Positions 29,168-38,659 of a DNA stretch of 64,000 bases are shown here, in pieces. Under the pieces are notes generated by a model. It did no database searches and was not told where the DNA came from. It saw nothing but the letters and a program-made list of their open reading frames with translations. Position 1 is the first letter of the stretch. Each line of letters begins with the position of its first letter. The position numbers and the translations under genes are program-made. The DNA comes from Streptomyces sp. P3 (GTDB lineage Bacteria > Actinomycetota > Actinomycetes > Streptomycetales > Streptomycetaceae): the NCBI GenBank assembly GCA_016893485.2, contig JAFEKX020000001.1, positions 1 through 64,000 of the forward strand, given 5' to 3'.

Positions 29168-30186
29168 GTGGATGAATCTCTGCTGAATAAGGCGCGCGCG
29201 GGGGCCAGGCGGCCTTCGAACGACTGGCCGAACCCCATCGTCGCGAACTGAACGTGCACTGCTATCGGATGCTCGGCTCGATCGAGGACGCCGAGGACGC
29301 GGTGCAGGAGACGTACCTGCGGGCTTGGGCACGGCTGGACAGTTTCGCCGGCCGGGCGTCGTTCCGGGCTTGGCTGTACGGCATCGCAACGAACGCGTGC
29401 CTGGACATGCTCCGCCGCCGCAGGGCCCGGGCCTGGCCCACCGACGTCGTGGGACCCGCCGAGCCGGGGAGCGAGCCGTCGCCGCGGGTCGACATTCCGT
29501 GGCTGCAGCCCTACCCCGACAGCCTGCTGGCGGTCCCGGCGCCCTCGGACGGCGAGCCGGAGGTCGCGGTGGCCGCCAAGGAGACGATCGAGTTGGCGTT
29601 CCTGGCAGCCATCCAGCGGCTCCCGGCGCGCCAGCGGGCCGTGCTCATCCTGCGCGACGTGCTCGACTGGTCCGCGAAGGACACTGCACGGGCGCTGGAG
29701 ACATCCACAGCGGCGGTCAACAGCGCCCTCCAACGCGCTCACGCCGGGCTCGCCGCCCACGTGCCGCCGGATCGCGAGGAGTGGCCGACTCGCGATCGTG
29801 CGACCGCCGCCGCGGACGAGAAAGCCCTGCTCCAGCAGCTCATGGAAGCATGGGAGCGTGCCGACACAACCGCGCTGGTCACGCTGCTGCGCGAGGATGC
29901 GCGGCTGGTCATGCCGCCGCGCCCCACCTGGTACGACGGCCGCGACGCCATCGAGACCTTCCTCCGCGTGCACGTCTTCGAGGGACTCCGCGGGGACTGG
30001 CGGCTGGTGCCGACCTCGGCCAACCGTCAGCCCGCGTTCGCGCTCTACTGGCGTGCGCCGGACGACACCGAGCTCCGTCGGTTCGCGATCGGCGTGCTCA
30101 CCGTCGGCGATGCGGCGATCATCGAGCTGGCGATCTTCGTCGATACCCCGCTCTTCGACCGCTTCGCTCTCCCGGCGACGCTGTGA
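29168..30186 (+). CDS. SigJ-like ECF sigma factor with SnoaL-type C-terminal domain
   Basis: The rebuilt start is GTG 29168 (VDESLLNKARAG); one G missing from the G5 run near 29207 shifts the frame. Sigma region 2 (DAEDAVQETYLRAWARL) and region 4 (LPARQRAVLILRDVLDWSA, then TSTAAVNSALQRA) are clear. A C-terminal SnoaL-like domain (LREDARLVMPPRPTWYDG) fills residues about 205-330. This is the ECF41/SigJ layout, in which the extra domain replaces a separate anti-sigma factor. It overlaps the next gene by GTGA. Confidence 0.85.
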
Positions 30187-30466
30187 CGTACGACGGCGAA
30201 CCGGTTTCGTTCCTCGGTCGCAGGACCCGACCAGGCCACCGGGTCCGGACCGTCGTCATACGGCCCGGGAGGCCCTCGACTACGTTCCCGAGGAGTGGAC
30301 CGACGCCCTCGTAGTGGTCGAGGAAGGACTTCTCGAAGTCGTGTGCAGCAGCGGTGCCCGCGCGCGGTTCGGATCCGGTGCAGTCCTCACTTTCGCGGCC
30401 GTACAGCCGCGGCGCCTCCTCAACCCCGGCGCGACCCCGTTGATCCTGAGCGCGCTGACCCGGTGA
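30183..30466 (+). CDS. Small cupin-like protein coupled to the sigma factor
   Basis: GTG 30183 overlaps the sigma stop. The protein begins VTYDGEPVSFLGRRTRPG and, after a one-base loss in a GGG run near 30270, continues ALDYVPEEWTDALVVVEEG, then GARARFGSGAVLTFA, ending ILSALTR at 30466 (about 94 residues). The strand pattern suggests a single cupin barrel. ECF41 sigma factors are usually paired with a small enzyme or cupin-like target, and this fits. The frameshift is probably a sequencing error. Confidence 0.6.
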
Positions 30467-30619
30467 CTCTGGCACTCGATGAGTCCGGCGGCCCCCGCCT
30501 GTCACACGGTTGATCGACTCGCCGCGTAACAAGTGGTGCCCGCCAGGCCCGGCTCACCGCGACCGGCGGACCGATGCTGCTCGTCTCCGCCAGGTCGACC
30601 GCTCCACAGGACGGCTGAA

Positions 30620-31195
30620 GCCCGCCGAAAACCATCGGAACGCTCGCGGCCGCAGGCGTACTCCTGGTCGCGTTCGTAATCGTCGAGACACGGGCTGAGG
30701 AGCCGCTGCTCCCGCTGTGGATGCTGTGCAACCGGGCTGTCGCCTCCGCCGAACCCGTTGGCCTCCTGCTCGGCGGCAGCTTCTTCGCCTTCAACGTCAT
30801 CGGCACGTTCAACAGGCAGCAGACGCTCGGCCACGCGGCACGCCAGACCGGCCTGACGTGGCCGGCGACCTTGCTCAGTTCTGTTGTGCTCGCCGGGCGC
30901 CCCAGGTTCTCGGCATCCGGATCGGCGCCGGGTGTGTGATGGCAGCGGGCATGGCGATGATCGTAGGCGGGACGCTCTGGGCGGCGCAGGCCGCGGTCAC
31001 TGGCGCCTCCTCTGGGCCGCCCTGGCCGACGATCTCACCGTGGCTCGCGGCACTGCCTTCGCCTTCATCTTCATCTCGGTCGCCGACCTGATCGGCGTGG
31101 CGAAGCGACGCTCGCGTCGCCTCGGGCCTGGACAACACGTCTCAGGAGTCGGCGTCGCCGACGTCAAGCGTGGTGGCGAGTCACGCCGGCAGCGG
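30620..31195 (+). pseudogene. MFS transporter remnant
   Basis: Successive frames give LAAAGVLLVAFVIVETRAEE, then LLPLWMLCNRAVASAEPVGL, then MAAGMAMIVGGTLWAAQAAV and ARGTAFAFIFISVADLIGV. These correspond to helices 7-12 of a DHA2-type major facilitator. At least three frame changes and no start codon show that it is decayed. An intact exporter of the same class follows at 32120. Confidence 0.65.
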
Positions 31196-31391
31196 CGCTG
31201 ACCTGCGCTCTGGGGCCTGTACGGCGATCGCGCCGCCATCGGCATACACGTCGGCCGACGTCGTACGACGCGCGCGGAGCCCGACCTCGAACTCGCGGTC
31301 ATCCGATGAGTGCGGAAGCCCGAGCACGTCACACAAAGGACCGGACGCTGCCCGCCCGAGTCGTACATCACTACGAGAGGACGCCGTCATC

Positions 31392-32123
31392 GTGACGCGC
31401 ATCGAAAGCACGACGGTATTGATCACCGGCGCGAGCCGAGGCATCGGACACGCGCTCGTCGACGAGGCGCTGGCGCGGGGGCGCAGCCACTGTCTACGCC
31501 GGGACGCGTACGCCGCTCGAGCACCCCGACTCCCGTGTCAAGCCGGTCACGCTCGACGTCACCAGCAGCGAGCAGATCACGGCAGCCGTCAACGGATCGG
31601 GTCCCTCGACCTCTTGATCAACAACGCGGGCATCGCAAGGTACGACGATCTCAGCGATCCCGCCGTCATTGCCGAGCACCTGGCGGTCAACCTCTTCGGC
31701 ACCCTCGCCGTCACGCGGGCGTTCACCCCGCTGCTGGCCCGTAGCAACGGAGCCATCGTCAACAACCTGTCCGTCAACGCGTTCGCTCCACTTCCGCTGA
31801 TCGCGTCCTACTCCGTCTCAAAGGCGGCGGCGTTCTCCGCGACCCAGTCTCTGCGCACGCTCCTGTCTGCGCAGGGGGTGAGCGTCTATGCCGTCCTCAC
31901 GGGCATCGTCGACACAGACATGTCCCGGGGCGTCGAGATCCCCAAGGACACCCCTGCTGCCGTAGCGGCGGCCATCCTCGACGGCGTCGAAAAGGGCGAG
32001 CACGACATCTTCCCGGACGCCATGTCCCGGCCGATGGCCGACAACTGGCGCACCGGCGCAGGCAAGGCACTAGAGGTCCAGTACGCCGCACTGACCGCCG
32101 ACACGCTGGCCGGTGCCCGATGA
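31392..32123 (+). CDS. SDR-family oxidoreductase with a compensated internal frame change
   Basis: GTG 31392 after GAGAGGA starts VTRIESTTVLITGASRGIG. Residues about 30-75 are readable as SDR sequence only one frame over (ATVYAGTRTPLEHPD, then VKPVTLDVTSSEQITAAVN), between a G5 run at about 31477 and 31590. The main frame then resumes: DLLINNAGIARYDD, active-site Ser in NNLSVNAF and YSVSK (Tyr, Lys). The SDR is therefore probably intact with two sequencing errors. It overlaps the exporter start by four bases and is likely cotranscribed with it. Confidence 0.75.
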   Translation: MTRIESTTVLITGASRGIGHALVDEALARGRSHCLRRDAYAARAPRLPCQAGHARRHQQRADHGSRQRIGSLDLLINNAGIARYDDLSDPAVIAEHLAVNLFGTLAVTRAFTPLLARSNGAIVNNLSVNAFAPLPLIASYSVSKAAAFSATQSLRTLLSAQGVSVYAVLTGIVDTDMSRGVEIPKDTPAAVAAAILDGVEKGEHDIFPDAMSRPMADNWRTGAGKALEVQYAALTADTLAGAR

Positions 32124-33634
32124 CGGTCAGGCCCGCGACCGCCGCTGCCCACCAACCCGCACCCCTGGGACTGGTGCTCGCGCTCACTGTGGTCGGCGCG
32201 CTGGTAGTGGCGCTCGACCAGCTTGTGGTCGCCACCGCCCTGCCAACCCTGCAACGCGATCTCGACGCGTCGATGTCCAGCCTTGAGTGGACCGTCAGCG
32301 CCTTCAGCCTCAGCCTCGCGGCGCTGATGGTCCCGGCCGCCGAGCTGGGCGACCGGGTCGGTCGAAGACGGACCTACCTGCTCGGCCTGATCGTCTTCGC
32401 ACTCGCCTCCGCCGCCTGCGCCCTCGCCCCGAACATTGGCCTGCTCATCGGCGCCCGGGTCGTCCAGGGCGCGGGCGGGGCAATGATCATGCCCTCGGCG
32501 CTCGCCCTGCTCACCGCCGCCGCTCCGCCACACAGGCGTGGCGCGGTGATGGGCGTGTACGCCGCGCTCATGGGCCTCGCCGTGGTCGGCGGACCGCTGG
32601 TGGGCGGTGCCGTCACCGAAGGGCTCGCCTGGCAGTGGATCTTCTGGATCAACGTCCCGGTGATCGCCCTGGTGCTGCCACTGGCCGCGACCAGGCTCAC
32701 CGAGATGAAGGGCAGCCCAGTGCGGCCCGACGTGCTGGGGATTCTGCTCGTGGCGAGCTCGACCTTCGGGATCGTATGGGCGCTCGTGCGCTCCGGGGCG
32801 GCCGGGTGGGGCAGCGGCGAGGTGCTCGGCACCCTGGTCGGCGGCATCATGCTGCTGGCCGGTTTCGTCGCGTGGGAGCTGCGGACGGAGTACCCGATGC
32901 TGCCGATGCGACTCTTCACGGTGCGCGAGTTCGCGGCCGGTAACGCCTCCGCACTGATGCTGACCGCGTCGCTGATGAGCACGGTGTTCTTCCTGGCGCA
33001 GTATCTGCAGGTGGCCCAGGGCTACTCGCCATTCGGGACAGGTGTCCGCTTCCTGCCCTTCACCTTGCCGCTGTTCTTCGTCGCGCCGATCGCCGGCCGG
33101 TTGCAGGACCGGGTCGGGCCGCGCTGGCTCATCTGCACGGGTCTGGCCCTGCAGGCCGCCGGGTTGCTGTGGCTCGCGGCCGACGCCCACCAGCATGACG
33201 GCTACGCCTCCTTGATCGCCGCCCTGGTCATCGCAGGAGTGGGTACGACGATGGCCATGCCCGCCCAGCAGAGTTCGGTGATGACCTCGGTGCCACCGGA
33301 GTCGATAGGCAAGGCCGCCGGCACCTTCAGCGCCGTCCGGCAGCTCGGCGGCGCACTCGGCATCGCCATCCTCGCGGCCGTCTTCGCGGCGCACGGCACC
33401 GACCAGTCGCCGCAGGATTTCGCCGACGGGTTCTCCGCCGCGATGGCCGCGGCTGCCGTCCTGGCGATCCTCGGCGCCGCCGCCGGGCTCCTCGCACCGA
33501 GCCGCCGGGCAACACCACCGCCAGCGCCCGCGACTGCCCCGGCCAGTGCAGGTACGTCGGCCACCAAGGAGTCAACACCGACTGAGCCCGAACAGCCCGG
33601 GCAGCGATTCGGTGGAGCACGGGCCACTACATAG
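32120..33634 (+). CDS. DHA2-family MFS drug exporter
   Basis: The intact 504-residue protein has 14 predicted membrane helices. It shows the DHA2 signatures DQLVVATALPTL (helix 1, motif D1), ELGDRVGRRRTYLLG (motif A) and AVVGGPLVGGAV-type motif C (seen as VVGGPLVGGAVTEG). It exports hydrophobic drugs or metabolites by proton antiport. Its ATG at 32120 overlaps the SDR stop (ATGA). No regulator lies immediately beside the pair. Confidence 0.9.
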   Translation: MTVRPATAAAHQPAPLGLVLALTVVGALVVALDQLVVATALPTLQRDLDASMSSLEWTVSAFSLSLAALMVPAAELGDRVGRRRTYLLGLIVFALASAACALAPNIGLLIGARVVQGAGGAMIMPSALALLTAAAPPHRRGAVMGVYAALMGLAVVGGPLVGGAVTEGLAWQWIFWINVPVIALVLPLAATRLTEMKGSPVRPDVLGILLVASSTFGIVWALVRSGAAGWGSGEVLGTLVGGIMLLAGFVAWELRTEYPMLPMRLFTVREFAAGNASALMLTASLMSTVFFLAQYLQVAQGYSPFGTGVRFLPFTLPLFFVAPIAGRLQDRVGPRWLICTGLALQAAGLLWLAADAHQHDGYASLIAALVIAGVGTTMAMPAQQSSVMTSVPPESIGKAAGTFSAVRQLGGALGIAILAAVFAAHGTDQSPQDFADGFSAAMAAAAVLAILGAAAGLLAPSRRATPPPAPATAPASAGTSATKESTPTEPEQPGQRFGGARATT

Positions 33635-33642
33635 ACCGTGTC

Positions 33643-33860
33643 CTACGTGGTGAGGCGGACGAGGCGCTCGTAGCAGCAGAGGGCAGCGGCAAGTCCGAGA
33701 AATGCGAGGCAGTTGCGGCGACGACACCCGTAGCGGGGGTGAGTCTGGGGTAGCCGGACAGCCACGACATCGTGCGTTCGATCACCCATCTCCGACGCCC
33801 TAATCGCTCGCTGGATTCGATGACTTTGCGGGCGATGCGTACTCCGATTCGCTTCCATCG
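33643..33860 (-). pseudogene. IS5-type transposase C-terminal remnant
   Basis: Minus-strand reading gives GVRIARKVIESSERLGRRRW, then VIERTMSWLSGYPRLTPRYG, then FLGLAAALCCYERL and a stop near 33643. This is the last 70 residues of an IS5-family transposase, including the Glu-containing ERT motif. The rest is missing. Confidence 0.8.
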
Positions 33861-34304
33861 GAGCTATCTGCGCAGGTCGGCGTGGTCGTAGGCTTATCTG
33901 CGTGGTGGCGGTGGGGCGTGGAACGCTGCGCGGTCAATTACCGCGATCCCACCCCGAACTCCCTTCCACTCTCTGCGTCCCTTCTACGTCACCATGCTCG
34001 CGGAGTCGGGGCGTTACAGTCTCACCACCATTCAATCCCTGGCCCGTCACGGGCACATCCGACCGGCTCTCGCGTACATCAGACCGATTGACGAACCGCG
34101 TCACCTGCGGCAACGCAGCAGAGCCGATCAGATGGCGGGTGTCGATGAGCTCGCCGAGATCCCGCCGCCGGGCCTGCTGCCCCGTCGCGCCCACGGACGA
34201 CGCGCCGGCATGGCCCGCCAGGTGATGCCTCCCGCGAGCAGACAGCGCACCGCGTCGACCATCTGCCGGTGGCGACAGCTCTTCGGTTGCCCGCCGCGTC
34301 CCTC
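33861..34304. other. Decayed stretch between IS remnants
   Basis: No frame here matches a family I know. It lies between two unrelated IS5 scraps and is probably insertion debris. Confidence 0.3.
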
Positions 34305-34425
34305 TGTTGCCGCACAACCTGCCGCCGACCGGCGCGGTGCACCACTGCTCCGACATGTGGAAGTGCGATGGTCTCCATGCTCGGATCAACGAGGTGCTGC
34401 GGATGTTGGTTGTGTTAGAAGCCGG
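34305..34425 (+). pseudogene. IS5-type (DUF4096) transposase N-terminal scrap
   Basis: The plus-strand peptide NLPPTGAVHHCSDMWKCDGL, then HARINEVLR, resembles the 'DLPPW..VY..F..W..DGTW.R...LR' segment of IS5 transposases with a DUF4096 N-terminus. It is about 35 codons long and otherwise decayed. Confidence 0.45.
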
Positions 34426-34700
34426 ACGCGCCGAGGACCAGACAGGAACACCAGGCGAACTTGGTTCGACAGCGCCGTCTGTGCCCATGTGCTCAACCTG
34501 CGCGCATGCGGCCAACGACGTGAGGCCGCGCGATTTTCTGACCCCAGCGAGCGCGATCCGGGCCGAGCGGCAGGCACCCTCGCCACGAGGCCCCTCGACG
34601 TCGTCGCGATCACACTGTTCTCACCGGATTCTTGGCGAGGTGCGGTGTCGATGTCGTGCCCGGAGCAGAACGATCCGCGGCTGCCTTCGAGTGGTGCGGA

Positions 34701-35270
34701 TCAGCGCTGGTCGTCCACGAGAGCGATAGCGCGCGATTCGGGGACTCCCAGCATCAGTAGGCTCGTGATCGTCGCTGCTCGGGCACCGCGGGTCCCGTCC
34801 GACAGGTCGCTGTCCGCGATGGCGAACACGACGCCGTAGGCAACCTGGCTCAGAATGCCCGCCGACAGGTGTTGTGCGAACACGTCGTCGTCCTGGCCTC
34901 GCTCTACGAGGCCGGCGAGGAGCTCGTCAACTGGCCCGAGCAGGGCGTGGATTGCCTCGCCGAACTCGCCGCGGCGCAGCGTCAGCAGCACTCGGTAGCG
35001 GTGTGCCACCGGCCAGAGACGGGCGATGAACTCGACCCATTTCGCGTCCGCTGCCGCATCGGAAGCGTTGACTTCGGTGAGCACGGCCGTCATCTCGGTG
35101 ACGGCCCGTTCCGTGAGTGTCCGAATCAGGTCGAGGCGTGAGGGGAAATGGTCATAGACCGTGCGACGGACGACGCCGGCAGTGGAGGCGATGTCGCCCA
35201 TTCCGGTGTCGGGGTTCTCTCCCAGCATGGCGAGGGCGACGTCGAGGATGCGTTCGCGTGTCTCGTTCAT
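34701..35270 (-). CDS. TetR-family repressor
   Basis: ATG 35270 (MNETRERILDVALAML) gives 189 residues; a longer start at 35345 would run through the operator region. Residues 5-50 hold the TetR helix-turn-helix (MGDIASTAGVVRRTVYDHF), and the C-terminal helices form a ligand pocket. It is divergent from an epoxide hydrolase gene, and two 18-bp palindromes lie between them. It very likely represses itself and the hydrolase until a ligand binds. It is intact. Confidence 0.88.
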   Translation of the reverse strand: MNETRERILDVALAMLGENPDTGMGDIASTAGVVRRTVYDHFPSRLDLIRTLTERAVTEMTAVLTEVNASDAAADAKWVEFIARLWPVAHRYRVLLTLRRGEFGEAIHALLGPVDELLAGLVERGQDDDVFAQHLSAGILSQVAYGVVFAIADSDLSDGTRGARAATITSLLMLGVPESRAIALVDDQR

Positions 35271-35310
35271 CGAGCGCACGCGGGAGGACTGGGTGGACAC
35301 AGCAGCAGTA

Positions 35311-35328
35311 TTGCACACCGGTGTACAG
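35311..35328. promoter_or_regulatory. TetR operator 1
   Basis: TTGCACACCGGTGTACAG is an imperfect palindrome (TTGCACAC / GTGTACAG, 2-base centre) placed 27 bases centre-to-centre from a second copy. It is 41 bases upstream of the TetR start. Confidence 0.7.
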
Positions 35329-35337
35329 CGAGTTAGC

Positions 35338-35355
35338 CTGCACACCAGTGTGCAG
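35338..35355. promoter_or_regulatory. TetR operator 2
   Basis: CTGCACACCAGTGTGCAG is a perfect 8-bp inverted repeat with a 2-base centre. It lies 48 bases before the epoxide hydrolase start and would block that promoter when occupied. Confidence 0.75.
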
Positions 35356-35402
35356 TGGATGGTTGCGCTGCGCTTCGAAGCTCAGGAGAAGAGAAGAAAG
35401 CA

Positions 35403-36565
35403 ATGACCGCACCGACGCCGTCTGCCTCGGCCCTCGTCCGCCCGTTCACCGTCTCGATCCCGGATTCGGAGATCGACGACCTCAAGCAGCGACTGGCCAG
35501 AACTCGGTGGCCGGATCGGGAAACGGTAGACGACTGGTCACAAGGGGTCCGGCTGGAGAACGCCAGATCTCTGGTCGACTACTGGGAGCGCGGCTACGAC
35601 TGGCGGCGCTTCGAGTCCGAGCTCAATCACTTCCCCCAATTCCTGACCGAGATCGACGGGCTGGACATCCACTTCATCCACGCCAGGTCCAAAAATCCCC
35701 ACGCGATGCCGCTGATACTCACGCACGGATGGCCGGGCTCGATCGTCGAGTTCCTGAAGCTGATCGGCCCGCTGACCGATCCGGTTGCGTTCGGAGGAGA
35801 CGCCGCCGATTCGTTCGACGTCGTCGTTCCGTCGCTCCCCGGGTTCGGGTTCTCCCAGAAGCCCACGGAGACCGGGTGGACCGTCTCGCGCATCGCCAGC
35901 GCGTGGGCGGAGCTGATGAAGCGTCTCGGCTACACGAGGTGGGCCGCACAAGGCGGCGATTGGGGTGCCGTCGTCACCACCGCCCTCGGGGCCATGGAAC
36001 CCGAAGGGCTTCTCGGAATTCATCTGAACACCCAGTACGCCTTTCCCGCACAGATCCCCGACACCTTGTCGCCCGAACAGCGCTACGCTATGGAAACCCT
36101 CGCCCTCTACACCGGCGATCTCGGTGGGTCGAACCACCTCCAGGGCACGAAGCCGGAGACTGTCGGATTCGCCCTGGCGGACTCCCCGCCGGCCAGGCAG
36201 CCTGGATCTACGAGAAGTTCCAGTCCAAGACCGACAACCACGGGCTCGCCGAGGACGCTCTCAGCATGGACGACATGCTCGACGCGATATCCCTCTACTG
36301 GTTCACCAACAGCGCAGCGTCGTCCGCCCGCATCTACTGGGAGAACAGAACGCTCACTTTCGCCGGCCCGAAAGTGACCCTTCCGGTCGCGGTGACCGTC
36401 TTCCCGAGGGACATCCCGCGCGTCCCACGCAGCTGGATCGAAGACACCTACAGCAATCTGATCCACTACGGCGAGGCCGACAAGGGCGGGCACTTCGCGG
36501 CCCTGGAACAGCCCGAGGTCCTGGTCAGCGAAATACGCACCGGCCTGCGCACCCTACGTTCCTGA
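35403..36565 (+). CDS. Epoxide hydrolase (EHN-type alpha/beta hydrolase), one frameshift
   Basis: ATG 35403 (MTAPTPSASALVRPFTVSI). The N-terminal EHN domain (RLARTRWPDRETVDDW) is followed by the hydrolase core: LILTHGWPGSIVEF (oxyanion HGWPG), WAAQGGDWGAVV with the nucleophilic Asp, and GGHFAALEQPE with the catalytic His. The C-terminal third is one frame over; adding one C to the CCCC run near 36187 restores it, so the break is probably a sequencing error. The enzyme opens epoxides to diols. It is likely controlled by the divergent TetR. Confidence 0.85.
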
Positions 36566-36779
36566 CGTCAACGCGCGAACTCAGCATCAACAAGCGGGTC
36601 TTCCACCGTTTCACCCGTCGGACTGGATCAGGATTACTGGTCCGCCGGAGCTGCCGGGGCCTGAATGCCGGGCTGTGCGAACAGTCCGGGTTCGGTCTCG
36701 TCGAGGAGTCCGAAGCCGACCAGGCGCCTAGGTTTCGCACGGGTGCTTTCGACGTGCTTGGGCATCAAACGCAGGTCCA

Positions 36780-37271
36780 GCGCGCGGCGGGCGCGCGGTC
36801 GTTCTTCCGGCTGTTCGCGCACAAGAGCGAAGCGTTCTTCTACAGCCTGAAAACGACCCGGCAGGAGGCCGTGGCCCACATCACCGCAGCGCCCGAGGGC
36901 ACCACTCTCGTCGACGCTGTCGCCGCCGCCCTCGAACAGCGCTGCACGGTCGTCCAGCAGTACCCGGCGAGCGCCTTGGCCCGGCAAGCCGTCATCGTGA
37001 CCAACGCCGAACTGCGCGAGCGGGACCTGAGAAACATGTCGAACTCGCCGCCGCGATGGCCCGGGGCCTGCGTGAGCGCGGCACGCCGGAGCCGGCCGCG
37101 ACGCTCGCCGCGGACAGCGGCATGGCCGTGTTCCGCATCCCACTCGATCACTGGATAGGTGACCCGGAGCACCAGGATCTGCCGGCATTGTTCCGCGACG
37201 GCATCAGCGAACTCGCGTCGATGCTCGCCCACCGCGCCGGTCATGACGCGGCCTCGCACCGGTCGCCCTGA
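36780..37271 (+). pseudogene. TetR-family regulator, degraded
   Basis: SFFRLFAHKSEAFFYSL marks the end of a TetR helix-turn-helix, followed by the C-terminal domain (GTTLVDAVAAALEQRCTV). After a frame change near 37050 it continues with ARGLRERGTPEPAATLAADS and LPALFRDGISELASML. The N-terminal DNA-binding part before 36780 cannot be read in one frame. Confidence 0.7.
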
Positions 37272-37692
37272 CCACTGGTGCTGTGTCCTGGCGCGTCGTG
37301 CCACCGTGCCGGGACGGCGGCAGGCGCAGTACAGCGCGCGTCCGCTGCCGCCTGGGAGTGCAATAGGCACCGGGCCGACCCGCGACTGGGCGCTGCAGCG
37401 CCTGGAACGGCCTGTTTCGCTGGACGAGCCGGTTGCGCGCGGCGATGAGCACCCCCGCCGACTTCGCCGACCAGCTCGGCATATCGGCCACCCTCCAGGC
37501 TGTCTCCAACACGGCGATCGCGCGCCGGATGGAACTCGAAGAAGCGTGGTTGCCCGGAGAAGTACGGATACCCGCCGAGAGTGTCGATGATCGTGCTCGC
37601 CAGGCCTGCCGGGGCGCCCTGCGCTGACAGCCCACCCTGGACGGTGATGACGTCACCACAACGCCCGAGCAAGCACTCACTGACCCGGCGCG
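37272..37692. other. Unassigned stretch
   Basis: A minus-strand phrase (GLASTIIDTLGGYPYFS) faintly recalls the 'GGYPYF' segment of STAND-like ATPases, but it is too short to assign. Confidence 0.2.
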
Positions 37693-38230
37693 GTGGAGGC
37701 ACTGCGGATCGGGACGACGACACAGGAACGGAACTTCATCCTCGGAGACCTCACCTCCGCACCCAGTACCGACGCCACCCTTGAGGGCATGGCCAACCTC
37801 GGATATGTCGCCGACGACCTCGACACCTACCTCGCCAACCTTGGCAGCGGCAATCCCGGTCACGCCCTCGCCCAGGCGCTCATCGACCGTACCTTCAGGC
37901 GTCCCGCGCGCCGCATCGCCAACATCGCGACCCATGCAGGCATCCCCACCTACACCTACCAATTCGCCTGGCCAGCCCCGCTCTTCGGCGCCGCCCACCG
38001 CGCCGACCTTCCCTTCGCCTTCAACCACCTCAACGCATCCCAGGCCCCGAACTCCTCGGCCCCGACGTGCCCCAGCACATTGCCGAGCGGATGCATACCA
38101 CCCTTGTCCGCTTCGCACATGGCGGCAATCCGGGCTGAAGCGCCTACACCGCCGACGAGCGCCGCACCATGGTCTTCGATCACGACTCACACGAATGCGC
38201 CGACGGTCTCGGCGAGACCTCCAACAACCA
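37693..38230 (+). pseudogene. Carboxylesterase type B, C-terminal fragment
   Basis: The peptide IGTTTQERNFILGDL, then LIDRTFRRPARRIANIA, TYTYQFAWPAPLFGAAH and DLPFAFNHLNAS, matches the C-terminal third of type B carboxylesterases. After a frame change near 38045 it continues LLGPDVPQHIAERMHTTLVR, FAHGGNPG, then a TGA where Trp is usual, then ADERRTMVFDHDS. The nucleophile domain is missing. Confidence 0.7.
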
Positions 38231-38659
38231 TAAGAAGCTCACCCGACCTGTCTCCCACACAGATGCCGGAATGCCACGCCGCCCCCGGCCCGAGTGCCGG
38301 GCTGCCCGGCTGTCGGCAATCGACCCAAACCCAGGTGGGGCTGCAAACCGAGCCGGACGGCGCCAGCCATCACCGGCAGCCAGGCGGCCGAGGTGGCTGG
38401 TGTTCATGTGGCGGCGATGATGCCGCCGACGAGTGGGAGTCCGGTACAGGGTGGGCTACCGCTGATACTCATGAGGGCTCAGTCACAGCCTCCGCCCGGG
38501 CCTGGGTCTGCCGGGTATCGTTCAGTCGCGAAAGTAGTGGACTTGTCACTGATGACCCAGTTCTTGTCGATCGCGGAAATGGGGCACGGTACTGCCACCG
38601 CAGAAAGGCGTCCTGGAAGTCCCAGGACAATTGCGAGTCGTTGGAAGGCGAGAAAGAAC
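38231..38659. other. Stretch upstream of the LuxR-type regulator
   Basis: No supported gene. It presumably contains the regulator's promoter. Confidence 0.3.
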
